From positions 62,001 through 126,000 of the forward strand of contig JANQPC010000064.1 of the NCBI GenBank assembly GCA_028285485.1: DNA of 64,000 nt, read 5' to 3'. Of this stretch, positions 35,327-44,940 are shown piece by piece. The position numbers and the translations under genes were made by a program. The notes under the pieces were generated by a model. That model was not told where the DNA came from. It searched no databases and saw only the letters and a list, made by a program, of their open reading frames with translations. The number at the start of each line of letters is the position of its first letter. Positions within the stretch are counted from its first letter, which is position 1. The stretch comes from Paracoccaceae bacterium. Lineage in GTDB: Bacteria; Pseudomonadota; Alphaproteobacteria; Rhodobacterales; Rhodobacteraceae.

Positions 35327-35820
35327 TTGGTGGCGGCGCCGTGGGCGTGGCCACCATGCCCGCCATGGGCGCCGTGCATTGGCTGGCGGTTGAGATCAAC
35401 GGGGATCTCGATGGTGATCTCGCCCGCCTGTTCGAACACCAGCGTGACATCCACGATCTTGTCCTGCTCCAGCGGCTCGGTCAGCCCCATGAACATCACG
35501 TGATCGCCGCCACGCATCAGCATCGCTTTGCCGCTGGCGGGGATTTCGATCCCGTCTTCCACCTCAACCATCCGCATGACGCCATTGGCATCTTCGAGAT
35601 GGGTGTGGATTTCAACGCGTTCGGCAATGTCCGATCGTGCGGCGATCAGCCGGTCGGGCGTGGCAGCGGCATTGACGATCTGCATGAACGCCGCCCCGGA
35701 TTTCGCGGTGGGTGTTGAGGCGCGCGCATAGGGGTCTTCCACAGTGATATCAGCGAGCGCGGCGCCGGGAAGGGCTAGGGCAGCGGCAAGGGCCGCGCCG
35801 AGAACACGGGTCTGGGTCAT
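35323..35820 (-). CDS. Periplasmic copper chaperone PCu(A)C
   Basis: 165 residues from the ATG at 35818-35820 with GGAGAC ahead. Signal peptide of about 23 residues (to ALA). The copper-binding pattern is present: His72/His74 in IHTHLED, Met82/Met84 in VMRMVE, then His107-x-Met109 in GGDHVMFMG. A His/Gly-rich tail (HGAHGGHGGHAHG) adds metal sites. PCuAC delivers Cu(I) to the CuA/CuB centres of cytochrome oxidase in the periplasm. It follows a DUF2946-like gene by 47 bases on the same strand, probably one copper unit. The stop overlaps that of cobB by four bases. Confidence 0.92.
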   Translation of the reverse strand: MTQTRVLGAALAAALALPGAALADITVEDPYARASTPTAKSGAAFMQIVNAAATPDRLIAARSDIAERVEIHTHLEDANGVMRMVEVEDGIEIPASGKAMLMRGGDHVMFMGLTEPLEQDKIVDVTLVFEQAGEITIEIPVDLNRQPMHGAHGGHGGHAHGAATN

Positions 35821-35867
35821 GTCTTCAGTCTCCGAAAGTAGGTGGTCTGAGGTCTGTCTTGTATGGC

Positions 35868-36221
35868 TCAAGCCGCACGCGGCGGGCCGCGCGCCTTTCG
35901 AAGAAGGAGGCTGCGCGCGCTGTCGAGCACCGCGGAAGCGGCCCCGTGAAGCACCTGCGCCGGTGCACCGATACGATCCGCCCCGGTGTGCCAAGGCGGG
36001 GCCGCGGACAGCAAGGTCATCACGCAATCGGGGCAAAGGTGGGGGGCGCCGGTAGGATTTCCCTCGGCATCGAAATGCTGAACGATGGGCCCATGCCCGG
36101 TGCAGATCACCATCCGCCCCTCGGCATCGGCCTGGCCACGCACGGCGCCCACCGCAACGGCGGTGAAGGCCACCACGAAGGCCAGCGAAAGGGCGGTAAG
36201 TTGGCTCAGAACGCGCCGCAT
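35868..36221 (-). CDS. DUF2946-like small membrane/secreted protein, probable copper role
   Basis: 117 residues from the ATG giving MRRVLSQLTALSLAFVV. One N-terminal hydrophobic segment. The mature region has MVICTGHGPI and PHLCPDCVM, the paired Cys/His motifs of DUF2946 proteins (ICTG and CPDC), which are usually found beside copper genes. Immediately upstream of the PCuAC chaperone gene on the same strand. Function is not established; metal binding at the cysteines is inferred. Confidence 0.72.
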   Translation of the reverse strand: MRRVLSQLTALSLAFVVAFTAVAVGAVRGQADAEGRMVICTGHGPIVQHFDAEGNPTGAPHLCPDCVMTLLSAAPPWHTGADRIGAPAQVLHGAASAVLDSARSLLLRKARGPPRAA

Positions 36222-36308
36222 GCCGGGAACCCTAAGCGGGCGGGCCGGAAACAAAAAGCCTCGATCCGGAAACAATCGCCGCAGGGCGCGCTGCCGGCGA
36301 AAAGATGC

Positions 36309-36343
36309 AAAAACGCGCCCGGCGAAGGGCCGAGCGCGGGCGC
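36309..36343 (-). terminator. Rho-independent terminator of rpmB
   Basis: On the minus strand GCGCCCG (36343-36337) pairs with CGGGCGC (36321-36315), and TTTTT follows (36313-36309). It is 20 bases after the rpmB stop. Confidence 0.75.
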
Positions 36344-36362
36344 ACCTGCGTCGCGCGAAATG

Positions 36363-36650
36363 TCAGGCGGCGGCCTGGGCCTTCGCGATATCTTTCTTGA
36401 TTTTCAAAGCCGTGGGGGAAAGATCAGCGTCTTTCGCCTTGGCCAGAAAAGCATCCAGCCCGCCGCGGTGATCCACCGTCCGCAGCGCTGCGGAGGAGAC
36501 TTTCAGGCGGAACGTGCGCCCCAGCGTTTCCGACATCAGCGACACATCGTTGAGGTTCGGCAGGAAGCGGCGCTTCGTCTTGTTGTTGGCGTGGCTGACA
36601 TTGTTGCCAACCATCGGGCCCTTACCGGTCAATTCGCAACGGCGCGACAT
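36363..36650 (-). CDS. rpmB: 50S ribosomal protein L28
   Basis: 95 residues. It begins [29 protein letters not shown], the standard L28 start, and has the alphaproteobacterial C-terminal extension (Lys/Ala-rich). A component of the large subunit near the exit/E site. Monocistronic, with its own terminator; divergent from the DUF2161 gene. Confidence 0.96.
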   Translation of the reverse strand: MSRRCELTGKGPMVGNNVSHANNKTKRRFLPNLNDVSLMSETLGRTFRLKVSSAALRTVDHRGGLDAFLAKAKDADLSPTALKIKKDIAKAQAAA

Positions 36651-36855
36651 GGGTCTATCCTCGGTTCATCAGGCGTCTCGCGAGCGCGGCCGGGCCGGCC
36701 CGAACGATAAACGGGCGGCACCTGCGGCCCCGCCCGGGAATCTGAGCGTGCGGTGTAGGCGCGCGCCCCGCGCCCGTCAAGCCGGAATTGGGTGGGCTGA
36801 CACGGGCCATGGCTTGTGGGTAAGCTGCGGGTGAGCAGCAAGCGCGGATACGAAC

Positions 36856-37527
36856 ATGCGCGAGACAGAGCTTTATCCACCAGTGCGCGCCTTCCTCGCA
36901 AGCCAGGGCTATGAGGTGAAGGCCGAGGTGGGCGCGGCCGATGTTGTGGCCTGCCGGGGCGCGGAGCCGCCGGTGATCGTGGAGCTGAAAGTGCGGTTCT
37001 CGCTTTCGCTCTTCCATCAGGCCGTCGCGCGGCAGGCAGTCACCGATACCGTCTACATCGCCGTGCCACGGGGCCCCGGGCGGGGGTTTCTGAAGGCGCT
37101 GAAAGAGAACACCGCGCTTGCACGGCGGCTTGGGCTTGGTCTGATCACTGTGCGCCTGCCCGACGGTATCGTGGAGGTGCATTGCGATCCCGGCCCCTAC
37201 CGCCCCCGCAAATCCCCCGCGCGGCAGGACCGGCTCTTGCGCGAGTTCCAGCGCCGGGTGGGCGACCCCAACACCGGCGGCACCGCGCGCAGCACGATCG
37301 TCACCGCCTATCGGCAAGACGCGCTGCGCTGCGCGATGGCCTTGCGCGAGGGGTCGCGAAAGGGCGCCGACGTGGCTGGCGCCGCGGGCGTGGCGAAAGC
37401 CACCCGGATCATGGCCGACGATCACTACGGCTGGTTCGAGCGGGTGGAACGCGGCGTCTACGCGCTTACGCCAAAGGGGCGCGAGGCACTTGCGGCCTAC
37501 GGCGCAGAGGTTGCCGCGCTGGGGTGA
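36856..37527 (+). CDS. DUF2161 domain protein, putative PD-(D/E)xK phosphodiesterase
   Basis: 223 residues. The N-terminal half has the nuclease-like core: VGAADVVAC (Asp), then VIVELKVRFSLSLFHQAV (ExK), which is the metal site pattern of PD-(D/E)xK enzymes. The C-terminal half (about residues 135-223) is a winged-helix-like region with YGWFERVERGVYALTPKG. Relatives are annotated as DUF2161 phosphodiesterases of unknown role, common in Rhodobacterales. No restriction or repair gene is adjacent. Activity is predicted, not shown. Confidence 0.82.
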   Translation: MRETELYPPVRAFLASQGYEVKAEVGAADVVACRGAEPPVIVELKVRFSLSLFHQAVARQAVTDTVYIAVPRGPGRGFLKALKENTALARRLGLGLITVRLPDGIVEVHCDPGPYRPRKSPARQDRLLREFQRRVGDPNTGGTARSTIVTAYRQDALRCAMALREGSRKGADVAGAAGVAKATRIMADDHYGWFERVERGVYALTPKGREALAAYGAEVAALG

Positions 37528-37572
37528 GGGTAGCGATCCCAAGCCTCTGAAAGCGCGTTTGCCCCGCCACGG

Positions 37573-38556
37573 TCATTCGCCGCTTTCCAAGCCCCCTAAA
37601 AACGCCTCCACCGCGCGGCCGGGGCTCATCTCGCCCGCTTCCACCGCTTGGGCGTAGTGTGCCACGCGGATGGCCACCGCCTTGTCATCCGTCAGACGTG
37701 CGAGAAGCCCCTGCTCTACCCCGCTGCGATACCAGTGAAGCGCCTGTGCGGTGCGGCGGGCGGCCCAATGGCCGTGTGCGCGGCGCCAGTCGGAAAGCGC
37801 GGTGATCTCGCCCCAGGCCGCCTCCAGCCCCGCGCCGGTCAACGCGCTGACCGTCATCGCCTTGGGGAAGCCTTCGGGATCGTAGTCGCGGCGGCGCAGA
37901 AGCCGCAGCGCGCCCGCGTAATCCGCGCAGGTGCGCGTGGCCGTCGCCGCCAGATCGCCATCGGCCTTGTTCACCAGGATCAGATCGGCAATCTCCATGA
38001 TCCCGCGCTTGACGCCCTGAAGCTCATCACCCCCCGCAGGCGCCATCAAGAGCACAAAGAGATCGGCCATTTCGGCCACCATCGTCTCTGATTGCCCCAC
38101 GCCCACGGTTTCTATCAGCACCACATCGAACCCCGCCGCCTCGCACAGCGCCACGGCCTCGCGCGTGCGGCGGGCCACGCCGCCCAGCGCCGTCTGGCTG
38201 GGCGAGGGGCGGATGAAGGCGCGTGGGTCGCGCGAAAGCGCCTCCATCCGGGTCTTGTCGCCCAGAATCGATCCGCCGGACCGCGCAGAGGAGGGATCGA
38301 CGGCCAGCACAGCCACGCGTTTCTCCTGCCCGGTAAGCATCGTGCCGAAGGCTTCGATGAAGGTGGATTTGCCCACACCAGGTGTGCCCGAAAGCCCGAT
38401 CCGCAGCGCTTCGCGCCCGGTCCCGCGCAGCGTTTCCAGAAGCTCCGTAGCCGCCGCGCGATGATCGGCACGGGCGCTCTCAATCAGGGTGATCGCGCGG
38501 GCCAGCGCCCGCCTATCGCCCGAGGCTACGCGTTGCGCGAGTTCCTGTGTATCCAT
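37573..38556 (-). CDS. meaB: Methylmalonyl-CoA mutase-associated GTPase MeaB
   Basis: 327 residues. It has the P-loop [12 protein letters not shown] (residues 54-65), [19 protein letters not shown], the conserved ETVGVGQSE, and NKADGD (G4). MeaB is the G3E-family chaperone that loads and protects adenosylcobalamin in methylmalonyl-CoA mutase (here or in the ethylmalonyl-CoA pathway). The mutase gene is not in the window. Divergent from hrpB. Links functionally with PrpE through propionyl-CoA. Confidence 0.94.
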   Translation of the reverse strand: MDTQELAQRVASGDRRALARAITLIESARADHRAAATELLETLRGTGREALRIGLSGTPGVGKSTFIEAFGTMLTGQEKRVAVLAVDPSSARSGGSILGDKTRMEALSRDPRAFIRPSPSQTALGGVARRTREAVALCEAAGFDVVLIETVGVGQSETMVAEMADLFVLLMAPAGGDELQGVKRGIMEIADLILVNKADGDLAATATRTCADYAGALRLLRRRDYDPEGFPKAMTVSALTGAGLEAAWGEITALSDWRRAHGHWAARRTAQALHWYRSGVEQGLLARLTDDKAVAIRVAHYAQAVEAGEMSPGRAVEAFLGGLESGE

Positions 38557-38652
38557 TCCGCCCCGCCGGATGCCGTTTCGCGCTTGATGCCCGGGGGGCA
38601 GGGCAAATGTCCAGCCACTGGCACCGGGCGTCCGGGCGCGCGATAAGGCGCC

Positions 38653-41076
38653 ATGACCCCGCCCCTTCCCATCGAACCGGTGCTGCCCCCGCTTGTGGAT
38701 GCCGTGCGTTCCGGCGGCCGTGCCGTACTTGAGGCGCCGCCCGGGGCGGGCAAGACCACGCGCGTGCCTCTGGCGCTGCTGGAGGCCGGCGTGGTTGCGG
38801 GGCGGATCGTGATGCTGGAGCCCCGGCGGATCGCCGCGCGGGCGGCGGCGGAGCGGATGGCGGAGCTTTTGGGCGAGCGGGCGGGGGAGACCGTTGGCTA
38901 CCGCATCAGGGGCGAGGCAAGGGTTTCAAAGGCCACGCGGATCGAGGTGGTCACGGAAGGAATTCTCACCCGGATGCTGCAATCCGATCCCTCGCTGCCC
39001 GGCATCGGCACCGTGATCTTCGATGAGTTTCACAAACGCTCGCTCAACGCGGATCTGGGGCTTGCGCTCTGCCTTGAGGTGGCGGGCGCGCTGCGGGACG
39101 ATCTCACGCTGATCGCGATGTCTGCCACGCTCGATGGCGCGGCGGTTGCGGGGCTGATGGGGGCGCCCGTGATCCGCTCCGAGGGCCGTGCCTTTCCCGT
39201 GGAAACGCGATGGCTTACGCGGCCCCTTCCGAAGGGCGTGCGCTTTGAAGCCGCCATGGCCGATCTGGTGCAGCGCGCAGTTGCGGAGACCGAAGGCGGC
39301 GTGCTGGTGTTTCTGCCCGGTGAGGGCGAGATCCGCCGCGTGGCCGGGTTGGTGGAGGGGCAGTTGCCGCCCGGGGCCAGGGTGCATCCGCTCTACGGTG
39401 CGATGCCCTTCGCGGCTCAGCGGGCGGCCATCGCGCCCGCGAAGGAAGGGCGCAAGATCGTGTTGGCCACGGCGATCGCGGAAACCTCGCTGACCATCGA
39501 GGATGTGCGCACCGTTGTCGATGGCGGGCGTGCCCGTCGCGCGCGGTTCGATCCAGGCTCCGGCATGGCGCGGCTTGTGACAGAGCCTGTGAGCCGGGCG
39601 GAGGCGGAACAACGGCGCGGGCGCGCAGGGCGTGTGGCCGAGGGCCTCTGCTACCGGCTTTGGGCCAAGGGGCAGGACGGTGCTTTCCCCGCCTACCCGC
39701 CCGCCGAAATCGAAGTGGCCGATCTGACGGGCCTGGCGCTTGAGATCGCCGCCTGGGGCGCGCGGGATGCGGGGGATCTCTCCTTTCTGACGCCTCCGCC
39801 GGGCGGGCCGCTGGCCGCCGCGCAAGCGCTGCTCCGGGAACTGGGGGCGCTATCGGAAGATGGCGCCATCACCGATCATGGGCGCAGGATGGCGGAGCTG
39901 CCGGTGCATCCCAGACTTGCGCATATGCTTCTACGTGGTGGCGCGGCTGCGGCCCCGGTTGCAGCGCTTCTGGGCGAACGCGATCCGCTGCGCGGGGCGG
40001 GCGCGGATCTGCGCCGCCGCCTTGCAGCAGTTGCAGGCGGGCCGGTTCCGGATGCGGCACGCGGTGCGGTGGCACGGATCCGGGAGGAAGCACGGCGCCT
40101 CGCCCGTCTGACACCCGAAAGACCGCCGCTGCCCCCCGAAGCCCTTGCTGCCCTCGCCTATCCCGATCGCATCGCGCTGCGCCGGCCCGGCGATGCGCCG
40201 CGCTGGGTGATGTCAGGCGGCAAGGGTGTGCGGATGGAGGAGGGCGACGCGCTTGCCGGGGCGCGGCTACTGGTGATCACCGATTCAGATGGCGATCCCC
40301 GCGAAGCACGGGTGCGCCAGGCCATCGAGATCGGTGAGGCCACCCTGCGCGAGGTGCTGGGCCCCCGGATCGAATGGGTGGAGCGATGCCAATGGTCGCG
40401 CCGCGAGGCCCGGGTGGTGGCCCGGCGGCAGGAGCGGCTGGGCGCGCTGGTGCTGGAAGATCGGGTGTGGCGCGAGGTGCCGGATACGGCGGTTGCGCAG
40501 GCCATGCTGGATGGGGTGCGGGAGCTTGGGCTTGTTTTCACCCCCGCCGCCGCCCGTTTCCGGGCGCGCGTCGGCGTGGCGCGGCGCGTTGAACCGGGCC
40601 TGCCCGATCTGAGAGATACCGCGCTTCTCGAAAGCCTCGAGGACTGGCTGCTGCCACACCTGACAGGCGTTCGCACGGCAGCGGAGTGGCGCGCGTTCGA
40701 TTTGCTCGACCCCCTGCGCGCACTGCTGAGTTGGGAGGAAATGCGCCGCGTCGATTCCATCGCGCCCGCGCATTTCGAAACCCCGCTTGGGCGCAAGGTG
40801 CCGGTGGATTACGCAAGCGATGACCCCGCTATCGAAGTGCGGTTGCAGGAGATGTTCGGGGTCACCGCCCATCCCACCGCGGGCGGCACGCCGCTGCGCA
40901 TCGCGCTTTTGTCGCCCGCAGGCCGCCCGGTGCAGGTAACGGCCGACTTGCCGGGCTTCTGGGCCACAAGCTACGCCGATGTGCGCAAGGATATGCGCGG
41001 GCGCTATCCCAAACACCCCTGGCCGGAAGACCCAACGGTGGCCGAACCCACGCTTCGCGCCAAACCCCGCCGTTAG
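38653..41076 (+). CDS. hrpB: ATP-dependent RNA helicase HrpB
   Basis: 807 residues, normal for HrpB. DExH-box helicase: Walker [13 protein letters not shown] (residues 28-39), motif II DEFHKR, motif III SATLDG, motif [10 protein letters not shown]. The HrpB-specific C-terminal region ([18 protein letters not shown]) follows. The cellular role is poorly known; it is non-essential in most bacteria. Its stop overlaps that of the convergent acetyltransferase gene by four bases. Confidence 0.94.
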   Translation: MTPPLPIEPVLPPLVDAVRSGGRAVLEAPPGAGKTTRVPLALLEAGVVAGRIVMLEPRRIAARAAAERMAELLGERAGETVGYRIRGEARVSKATRIEVVTEGILTRMLQSDPSLPGIGTVIFDEFHKRSLNADLGLALCLEVAGALRDDLTLIAMSATLDGAAVAGLMGAPVIRSEGRAFPVETRWLTRPLPKGVRFEAAMADLVQRAVAETEGGVLVFLPGEGEIRRVAGLVEGQLPPGARVHPLYGAMPFAAQRAAIAPAKEGRKIVLATAIAETSLTIEDVRTVVDGGRARRARFDPGSGMARLVTEPVSRAEAEQRRGRAGRVAEGLCYRLWAKGQDGAFPAYPPAEIEVADLTGLALEIAAWGARDAGDLSFLTPPPGGPLAAAQALLRELGALSEDGAITDHGRRMAELPVHPRLAHMLLRGGAAAAPVAALLGERDPLRGAGADLRRRLAAVAGGPVPDAARGAVARIREEARRLARLTPERPPLPPEALAALAYPDRIALRRPGDAPRWVMSGGKGVRMEEGDALAGARLLVITDSDGDPREARVRQAIEIGEATLREVLGPRIEWVERCQWSRREARVVARRQERLGALVLEDRVWREVPDTAVAQAMLDGVRELGLVFTPAAARFRARVGVARRVEPGLPDLRDTALLESLEDWLLPHLTGVRTAAEWRAFDLLDPLRALLSWEEMRRVDSIAPAHFETPLGRKVPVDYASDDPAIEVRLQEMFGVTAHPTAGGTPLRIALLSPAGRPVQVTADLPGFWATSYADVRKDMRGRYPKHPWPEDPTVAEPTLRAKPRR

Positions 41077-41540
41077 GAAAGATCGAGCGCCATTTCGAAC
41101 CTTTGGATGGCCACGCCATTGCGCATCACGGTCTCGGGGGCCACGACCTGCCAACCGCGGCGGGCGAGGAACCGGCGCGCGAGGTGGCTCGCATGGGTTG
41201 TCATCCGGCAATGGCCCGCAACGCGCGCATGGCCCAGTGCGGCTTCATACAGCAGCCCGGCAGCGCCAGTGGCACGGGCGTCGGGGCGCACGTAGAGAAA
41301 ATCGAGATAGGCGCCGCGAAGCGTGGCAAAGCCCTCAGGGCCGTCACCCTCGGCCAGCCATGTGATGGCGCCTTCCGTGAGCCGATCCGCCCACCCGGCG
41401 GGAACAGGCCCCAGCGGCGCCCAGGCCGCCCGCTCTTCCGCCGAGTAATGCGGCGCGGTGCCGTTGTGGATCGCATCAAGGTAGATCGCGTGGCAGAGAG
41501 CGATCTCCCCTGCCCCGATGTGGCGGAGTGTGACCGTCAT
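41073..41540 (-). CDS. GNAT-family acetyltransferase
   Basis: 155 residues from the ATG that overlaps the kynU stop (ATGA). GNAT features: N-terminal LRHIGAGEIALCHAIY, beta-strand region YLDFLYVRPDARATGAAGLLYEAAL (acetyl-CoA binding segment, Arg/Gly loop) and a C-terminal RFLARRGWQVV. Substrate unknown. The overlap with kynU suggests a link to tryptophan/kynurenine metabolism, but coupling may only be for expression. Confidence 0.8.
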   Translation of the reverse strand: MTVTLRHIGAGEIALCHAIYLDAIHNGTAPHYSAEERAAWAPLGPVPAGWADRLTEGAITWLAEGDGPEGFATLRGAYLDFLYVRPDARATGAAGLLYEAALGHARVAGHCRMTTHASHLARRFLARRGWQVVAPETVMRNGVAIQRFEMALDLS

Positions 41541-42730
41541 GTAACCCGCGCCCGGATTTTGTACTCGGCCATGTCCCACGCCCGGGTGGCAAGCACTTCG
41601 TCCAGCGCCTCCACCGCCCGGTCGATCTCTGCCTCGCCGATGTAGAGCGGCGTGATCCCGAAGCGCAGTGTGTCGGGCGCACGAAAATCACCGATCACGC
41701 CACGGGCGATCAGGGCCTGCATAATTGCGTAGCCCTCAGGATGGCGAAAGGCCACCTGGCTGCCCCGATGTGCCGCGTCGCGCGGTGAACCGAGGGTCAG
41801 ATCAGGGCAACGCGCCTCCACCCCCGCAATGAAGCGCTCCGAAAGCGCAACCGAGCGGGCGCGCACATCGTGGATATCGGCGATGCCCCACACTTCAAGC
41901 GCTGCATCGAGGGCGGCGATTTGCATCACCGGGGGCGTGCCCACCCGCATCCGCTCAATCCCCGTGCCCGGGCGATAGCGCTCCTCAAAGGCAAAGGGCG
42001 CGGCATGGCCCAGCCATCCCGAAAGCGCGGGGCGCACGCGTTCGGCATGCTCCGGCGCCACATAGATGAAGGCCGGGCCGCCGGGGCCGCTGTTGAGATA
42101 TTTGTAGGTGCAGCCCACGGCGAAATCCGCGCCCACACCCGCAACATCCACCGGCAGCGCGCCCGCGGAATGCGCAAGATCCCAGATCGTGAGCACCCCT
42201 GCCGCCCGTGCCTTGGCGCTGAGCGCCGCCATGTCATGGCGCCGCCCGGTGCGGTAATCCACCTCGGTGAGCATCAGAACCGCAATCTCATCGGTGATCG
42301 CGGCGGAGACCTCCTGGGGCGCAACGATCCGCAGCTCATGGCCCGCGCCCAGCGCCCCGATCAGCCCCTCGGCCATGTAGAGATCGGAGGGGAAATTGCC
42401 GCTGTCGGAAAGGATCACGCGGCGACCGGGCTGCATCTTCACCGCGGCGGCCAGCGCCTGGTAGACCTTGATCGAAAGCGTATCGCCCAAAACCACGGTG
42501 CCCGGCGCCGCACCGATCAGGTGCGCGATGCGGTCGCCGATCCGGGCCGGTGCGGCCATCCATCCCGCCGCGTTCCACCCCGTGATCAGCATCTCGCCCC
42601 ATTCGGCGCGCAGCATCTCCTCCAAGCGCGCCGGCACCGATTTCGGCAACGGTCCCAGCGAATTGCCGTCAAGGTAGGTGATGCCTTCGGGCAGGTGGAA
42701 GAAGGCGCGGGTGGCGGCGAAATCGGTCAT
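41537..42730 (-). CDS. kynU: Kynureninase
   Basis: 397 residues. PLP-dependent class V fold: N-terminal YLDGNSLGPLPK, SDSGNFPSDLYMAEG, and the lysine region GCTYKYLNSGPGGPAF (PLP Lys). It cleaves kynurenine or 3-hydroxykynurenine to (hydroxy)anthranilate and alanine in tryptophan catabolism or quinolinate synthesis. No kynA or kynB is adjacent. The downstream GNAT gene is translationally coupled. Confidence 0.93.
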   Translation of the reverse strand: MTDFAATRAFFHLPEGITYLDGNSLGPLPKSVPARLEEMLRAEWGEMLITGWNAAGWMAAPARIGDRIAHLIGAAPGTVVLGDTLSIKVYQALAAAVKMQPGRRVILSDSGNFPSDLYMAEGLIGALGAGHELRIVAPQEVSAAITDEIAVLMLTEVDYRTGRRHDMAALSAKARAAGVLTIWDLAHSAGALPVDVAGVGADFAVGCTYKYLNSGPGGPAFIYVAPEHAERVRPALSGWLGHAAPFAFEERYRPGTGIERMRVGTPPVMQIAALDAALEVWGIADIHDVRARSVALSERFIAGVEARCPDLTLGSPRDAAHRGSQVAFRHPEGYAIMQALIARGVIGDFRAPDTLRFGITPLYIGEAEIDRAVEALDEVLATRAWDMAEYKIRARVT

Positions 42731-42806
42731 TGTGGCGCGTGGCTGTGGCGGAGCGGTGCATGATAGGCTCGCCGCGAAGAGGGCTCAACGGGAAAGGCCG
42801 CCGCCC

Positions 42807-43256
42807 ATGAAGATGATCGATCTGCCCCCGATCTGGCTTGCCGCCTTTGCCGGGATCGCCTGGGTGCAGGCCACAGAACTGCCCCTTGGCCTCAGCTTCG
42901 GCGGGGCCTGGGCGGATTTTGCGGGCGGCCTGCTTGTGGGCGGCGGCATAGTGCTAGCGCTTCTTGCCGCGGTGGAGTTCCGCCGGCACAAAACAACGAT
43001 CGTGCCGCATCAGAATGCCACGGCGCTGATCACCAGCGGGATTTACAAGCGCACGCGCAACCCGATCTACGTGGCCGATATCCTGATCCTCGCAGGGCTG
43101 ATCCTGCGCTGGGATGCGGTTCTGTCGCTGCCGCTGATTCCGATCCTTGTCTGGGTGCTGGAGAAGCGGTTCATCGTGCCCGAGGAAAATCGCCTGCGCC
43201 GCAGCTTCCGCGCCGACTTCGCGCGCTATGAAAACGCCGTGCGCCGCTGGGTGTGA
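42807..43256 (+). CDS. Isoprenylcysteine carboxyl methyltransferase / phospholipid methyltransferase family membrane protein
   Basis: 149 residues from the ATG at 42807 with GGAAAGG about 14 bases ahead. Four to five hydrophobic segments. The family core is SGIYKRTRNPIYVADILILAG followed by the C-terminal SAM-binding region PEENRLRRSFRADFARYENAVRRWV. These are small inner-membrane SAM-dependent methyltransferases, and the bacterial substrates are mostly unknown. It sits between divergent kynU and pntA. Confidence 0.83.
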   Translation: MKMIDLPPIWLAAFAGIAWVQATELPLGLSFGGAWADFAGGLLVGGGIVLALLAAVEFRRHKTTIVPHQNATALITSGIYKRTRNPIYVADILILAGLILRWDAVLSLPLIPILVWVLEKRFIVPEENRLRRSFRADFARYENAVRRWV

Positions 43257-43261
43257 GCGGC

Positions 43262-43290
43262 TTGTGTAACAATCTTGCGCCGGATATGAG
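43262..43290 (+). promoter_or_regulatory. pntA: Promoter of pntAB
   Basis: TTGTGT (43262-43267) and TATGAG (43285-43290) with a 17-base spacer, 60 bases ahead of the pntA GTG. Confidence 0.6.
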
Positions 43291-43350
43291 AGTTCGGCCT
43301 GACGCGCCCCATCCTCAGGGGCCAGACCAGAGACCGGGGGACGACCAGAC

Positions 43351-44925
43351 GTGAAGATCGGTGCACCGAAGGAAATCTTCGAGGGCGAAGCGCGCGTGGC
43401 GATGACGCCCGACAGCGCAAAGCAGCTTCAGAAACTTGGATATGCCTGCGCGATCGAGGCCGGAGCGGGCCTGCAAGCGGGCTTCACGGACGATGCCTAT
43501 CGCGCCGCTGAGGTGGAGGTCATCGAGGGCGCCGATGCGCTTTGGGCGGGCTCGGACATCGTTGCCAAGGTGCGGCCGCCTTCGGAAGCCGAAGCGGGCA
43601 AGCTGCGCGACGGCCAGCTTCTGATCTCGTTCTTCTACCCCGCGCAGAACGAGGCGTTGATGGAGCTTGCGAACTCCAACAACGCCAGCGTGATCGCGAT
43701 GGATATGGTGCCGCGGATCAGCCGCGCGCAGAAGATGGATGCGCTCTCCTCAATGGCCAATATCGCGGGCTACCGCGCGGTGATCGAGGCAGGCAACAAT
43801 TTCGGGCGTTTCTTTACCGGGCAGGTGACGGCTGCAGGCAAGGTGCCGCCCGCGAAAGTGCTTGTGGTTGGCGCCGGGGTTGCGGGGCTGGCAGCGATCG
43901 GCACGGCAACCTCGCTGGGCGCGATCACCTACGCCTTCGATGTGCGCCCCGAAGTGGCCGAGCAGATCGAATCGATGGGGGCGGAGTTCGTGTTCCTCGA
44001 TTTCGAGGAAACCGCGCAGGATGGCGCGGCCACCGGCGGCTACGCGGCACCTTCCTCGCCCGAATTCCAGGCCAAGCAGCTTGAAAAGTTCCGCGAACTG
44101 GCGCCCGAGATCGATATCGTGATCACCACCGCGCTGATCCCGGGCCGCGATGCGCCGGTGCTCTGGACGAAAGATATGGTCGAGGCGATGAAGCCCGGCT
44201 CGGTGATTGTGGATCTGGCCGCGGAGCGCGGCGGGAACTGCGAGTTGACGGTGGCCGACCAAAAGGTTGTCTCCGACAATGGCGTGACGATCGTGGGCTA
44301 CACCGATTTCCCCAGCCGCATGGCCACGCAATCTTCCACGCTCTACGCCACAAACATCCGCCATATGATGACGGATCTGACGCCCGAAAAAGACGGTGCG
44401 GTGGTTCACGACATGGAAGATGACGTGATCCGCGGCGCCACGGTTACCCATCAGGGTGAAATCACCTTCCCGCCTCCGCCGCCAAAGGTTCAGGCCATCG
44501 CCGCGCAGCCCAAGAAGGAAGCACCGAAAGAACTGACGGCGGAGGAAAAGCGGGCCGCGGAAACCGCCGCCTTCCGCAAGCAAACGATGACACAGGTGGG
44601 CCTTTTGGGCGTAGGCGGCGCGCTGATCCTTGCGGTGGGCCTTGTCGCGCCTGCAAGCTTCATGCAGCACTTCATCGTTTTCGTGCTATCGGTCTTCGTG
44701 GGCTTCCAGGTGATCTGGGGGGTAAGCCACAGCCTGCACACGCCGCTGATGGCGGTGACGAACGCGATCTCGTCCATCATCATCCTCGGCGCGCTGATGC
44801 AGATCGGATCGAACTCGATCATCATCACGATCCTGGCCGCCGCGGGCATTCTGATGGCCGCGGTCAACATCTTCGGGGGCTTCCTCGTGACACGGCGCAT
44901 GCTCGCCATGTTCCAAAGGTCATAA
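43351..44925 (+). CDS. pntA: NAD(P) transhydrogenase subunit alpha
   Basis: 524 residues from GTG 43351. The N-terminal dI domain binds NAD(H): KIGAPKEIFEGEARVAMTP, then VVGAGVAGLAAIGTA and the RQD-loop region. After a Pro/Lys-rich linker (about residues 375-405) come four membrane helices of dII. It forms the membrane complex with PntB that uses the proton gradient to make NADPH from NADH. Single-chain alpha of the E. coli type, not the three-subunit split seen in some alphaproteobacteria. Confidence 0.95.
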   Translation: MKIGAPKEIFEGEARVAMTPDSAKQLQKLGYACAIEAGAGLQAGFTDDAYRAAEVEVIEGADALWAGSDIVAKVRPPSEAEAGKLRDGQLLISFFYPAQNEALMELANSNNASVIAMDMVPRISRAQKMDALSSMANIAGYRAVIEAGNNFGRFFTGQVTAAGKVPPAKVLVVGAGVAGLAAIGTATSLGAITYAFDVRPEVAEQIESMGAEFVFLDFEETAQDGAATGGYAAPSSPEFQAKQLEKFRELAPEIDIVITTALIPGRDAPVLWTKDMVEAMKPGSVIVDLAAERGGNCELTVADQKVVSDNGVTIVGYTDFPSRMATQSSTLYATNIRHMMTDLTPEKDGAVVHDMEDDVIRGATVTHQGEITFPPPPPKVQAIAAQPKKEAPKELTAEEKRAAETAAFRKQTMTQVGLLGVGGALILAVGLVAPASFMQHFIVFVLSVFVGFQVIWGVSHSLHTPLMAVTNAISSIIILGALMQIGSNSIIITILAAAGILMAAVNIFGGFLVTRRMLAMFQRS

Positions 44926-44940
44926 ACGGGGGCGCTGAAC

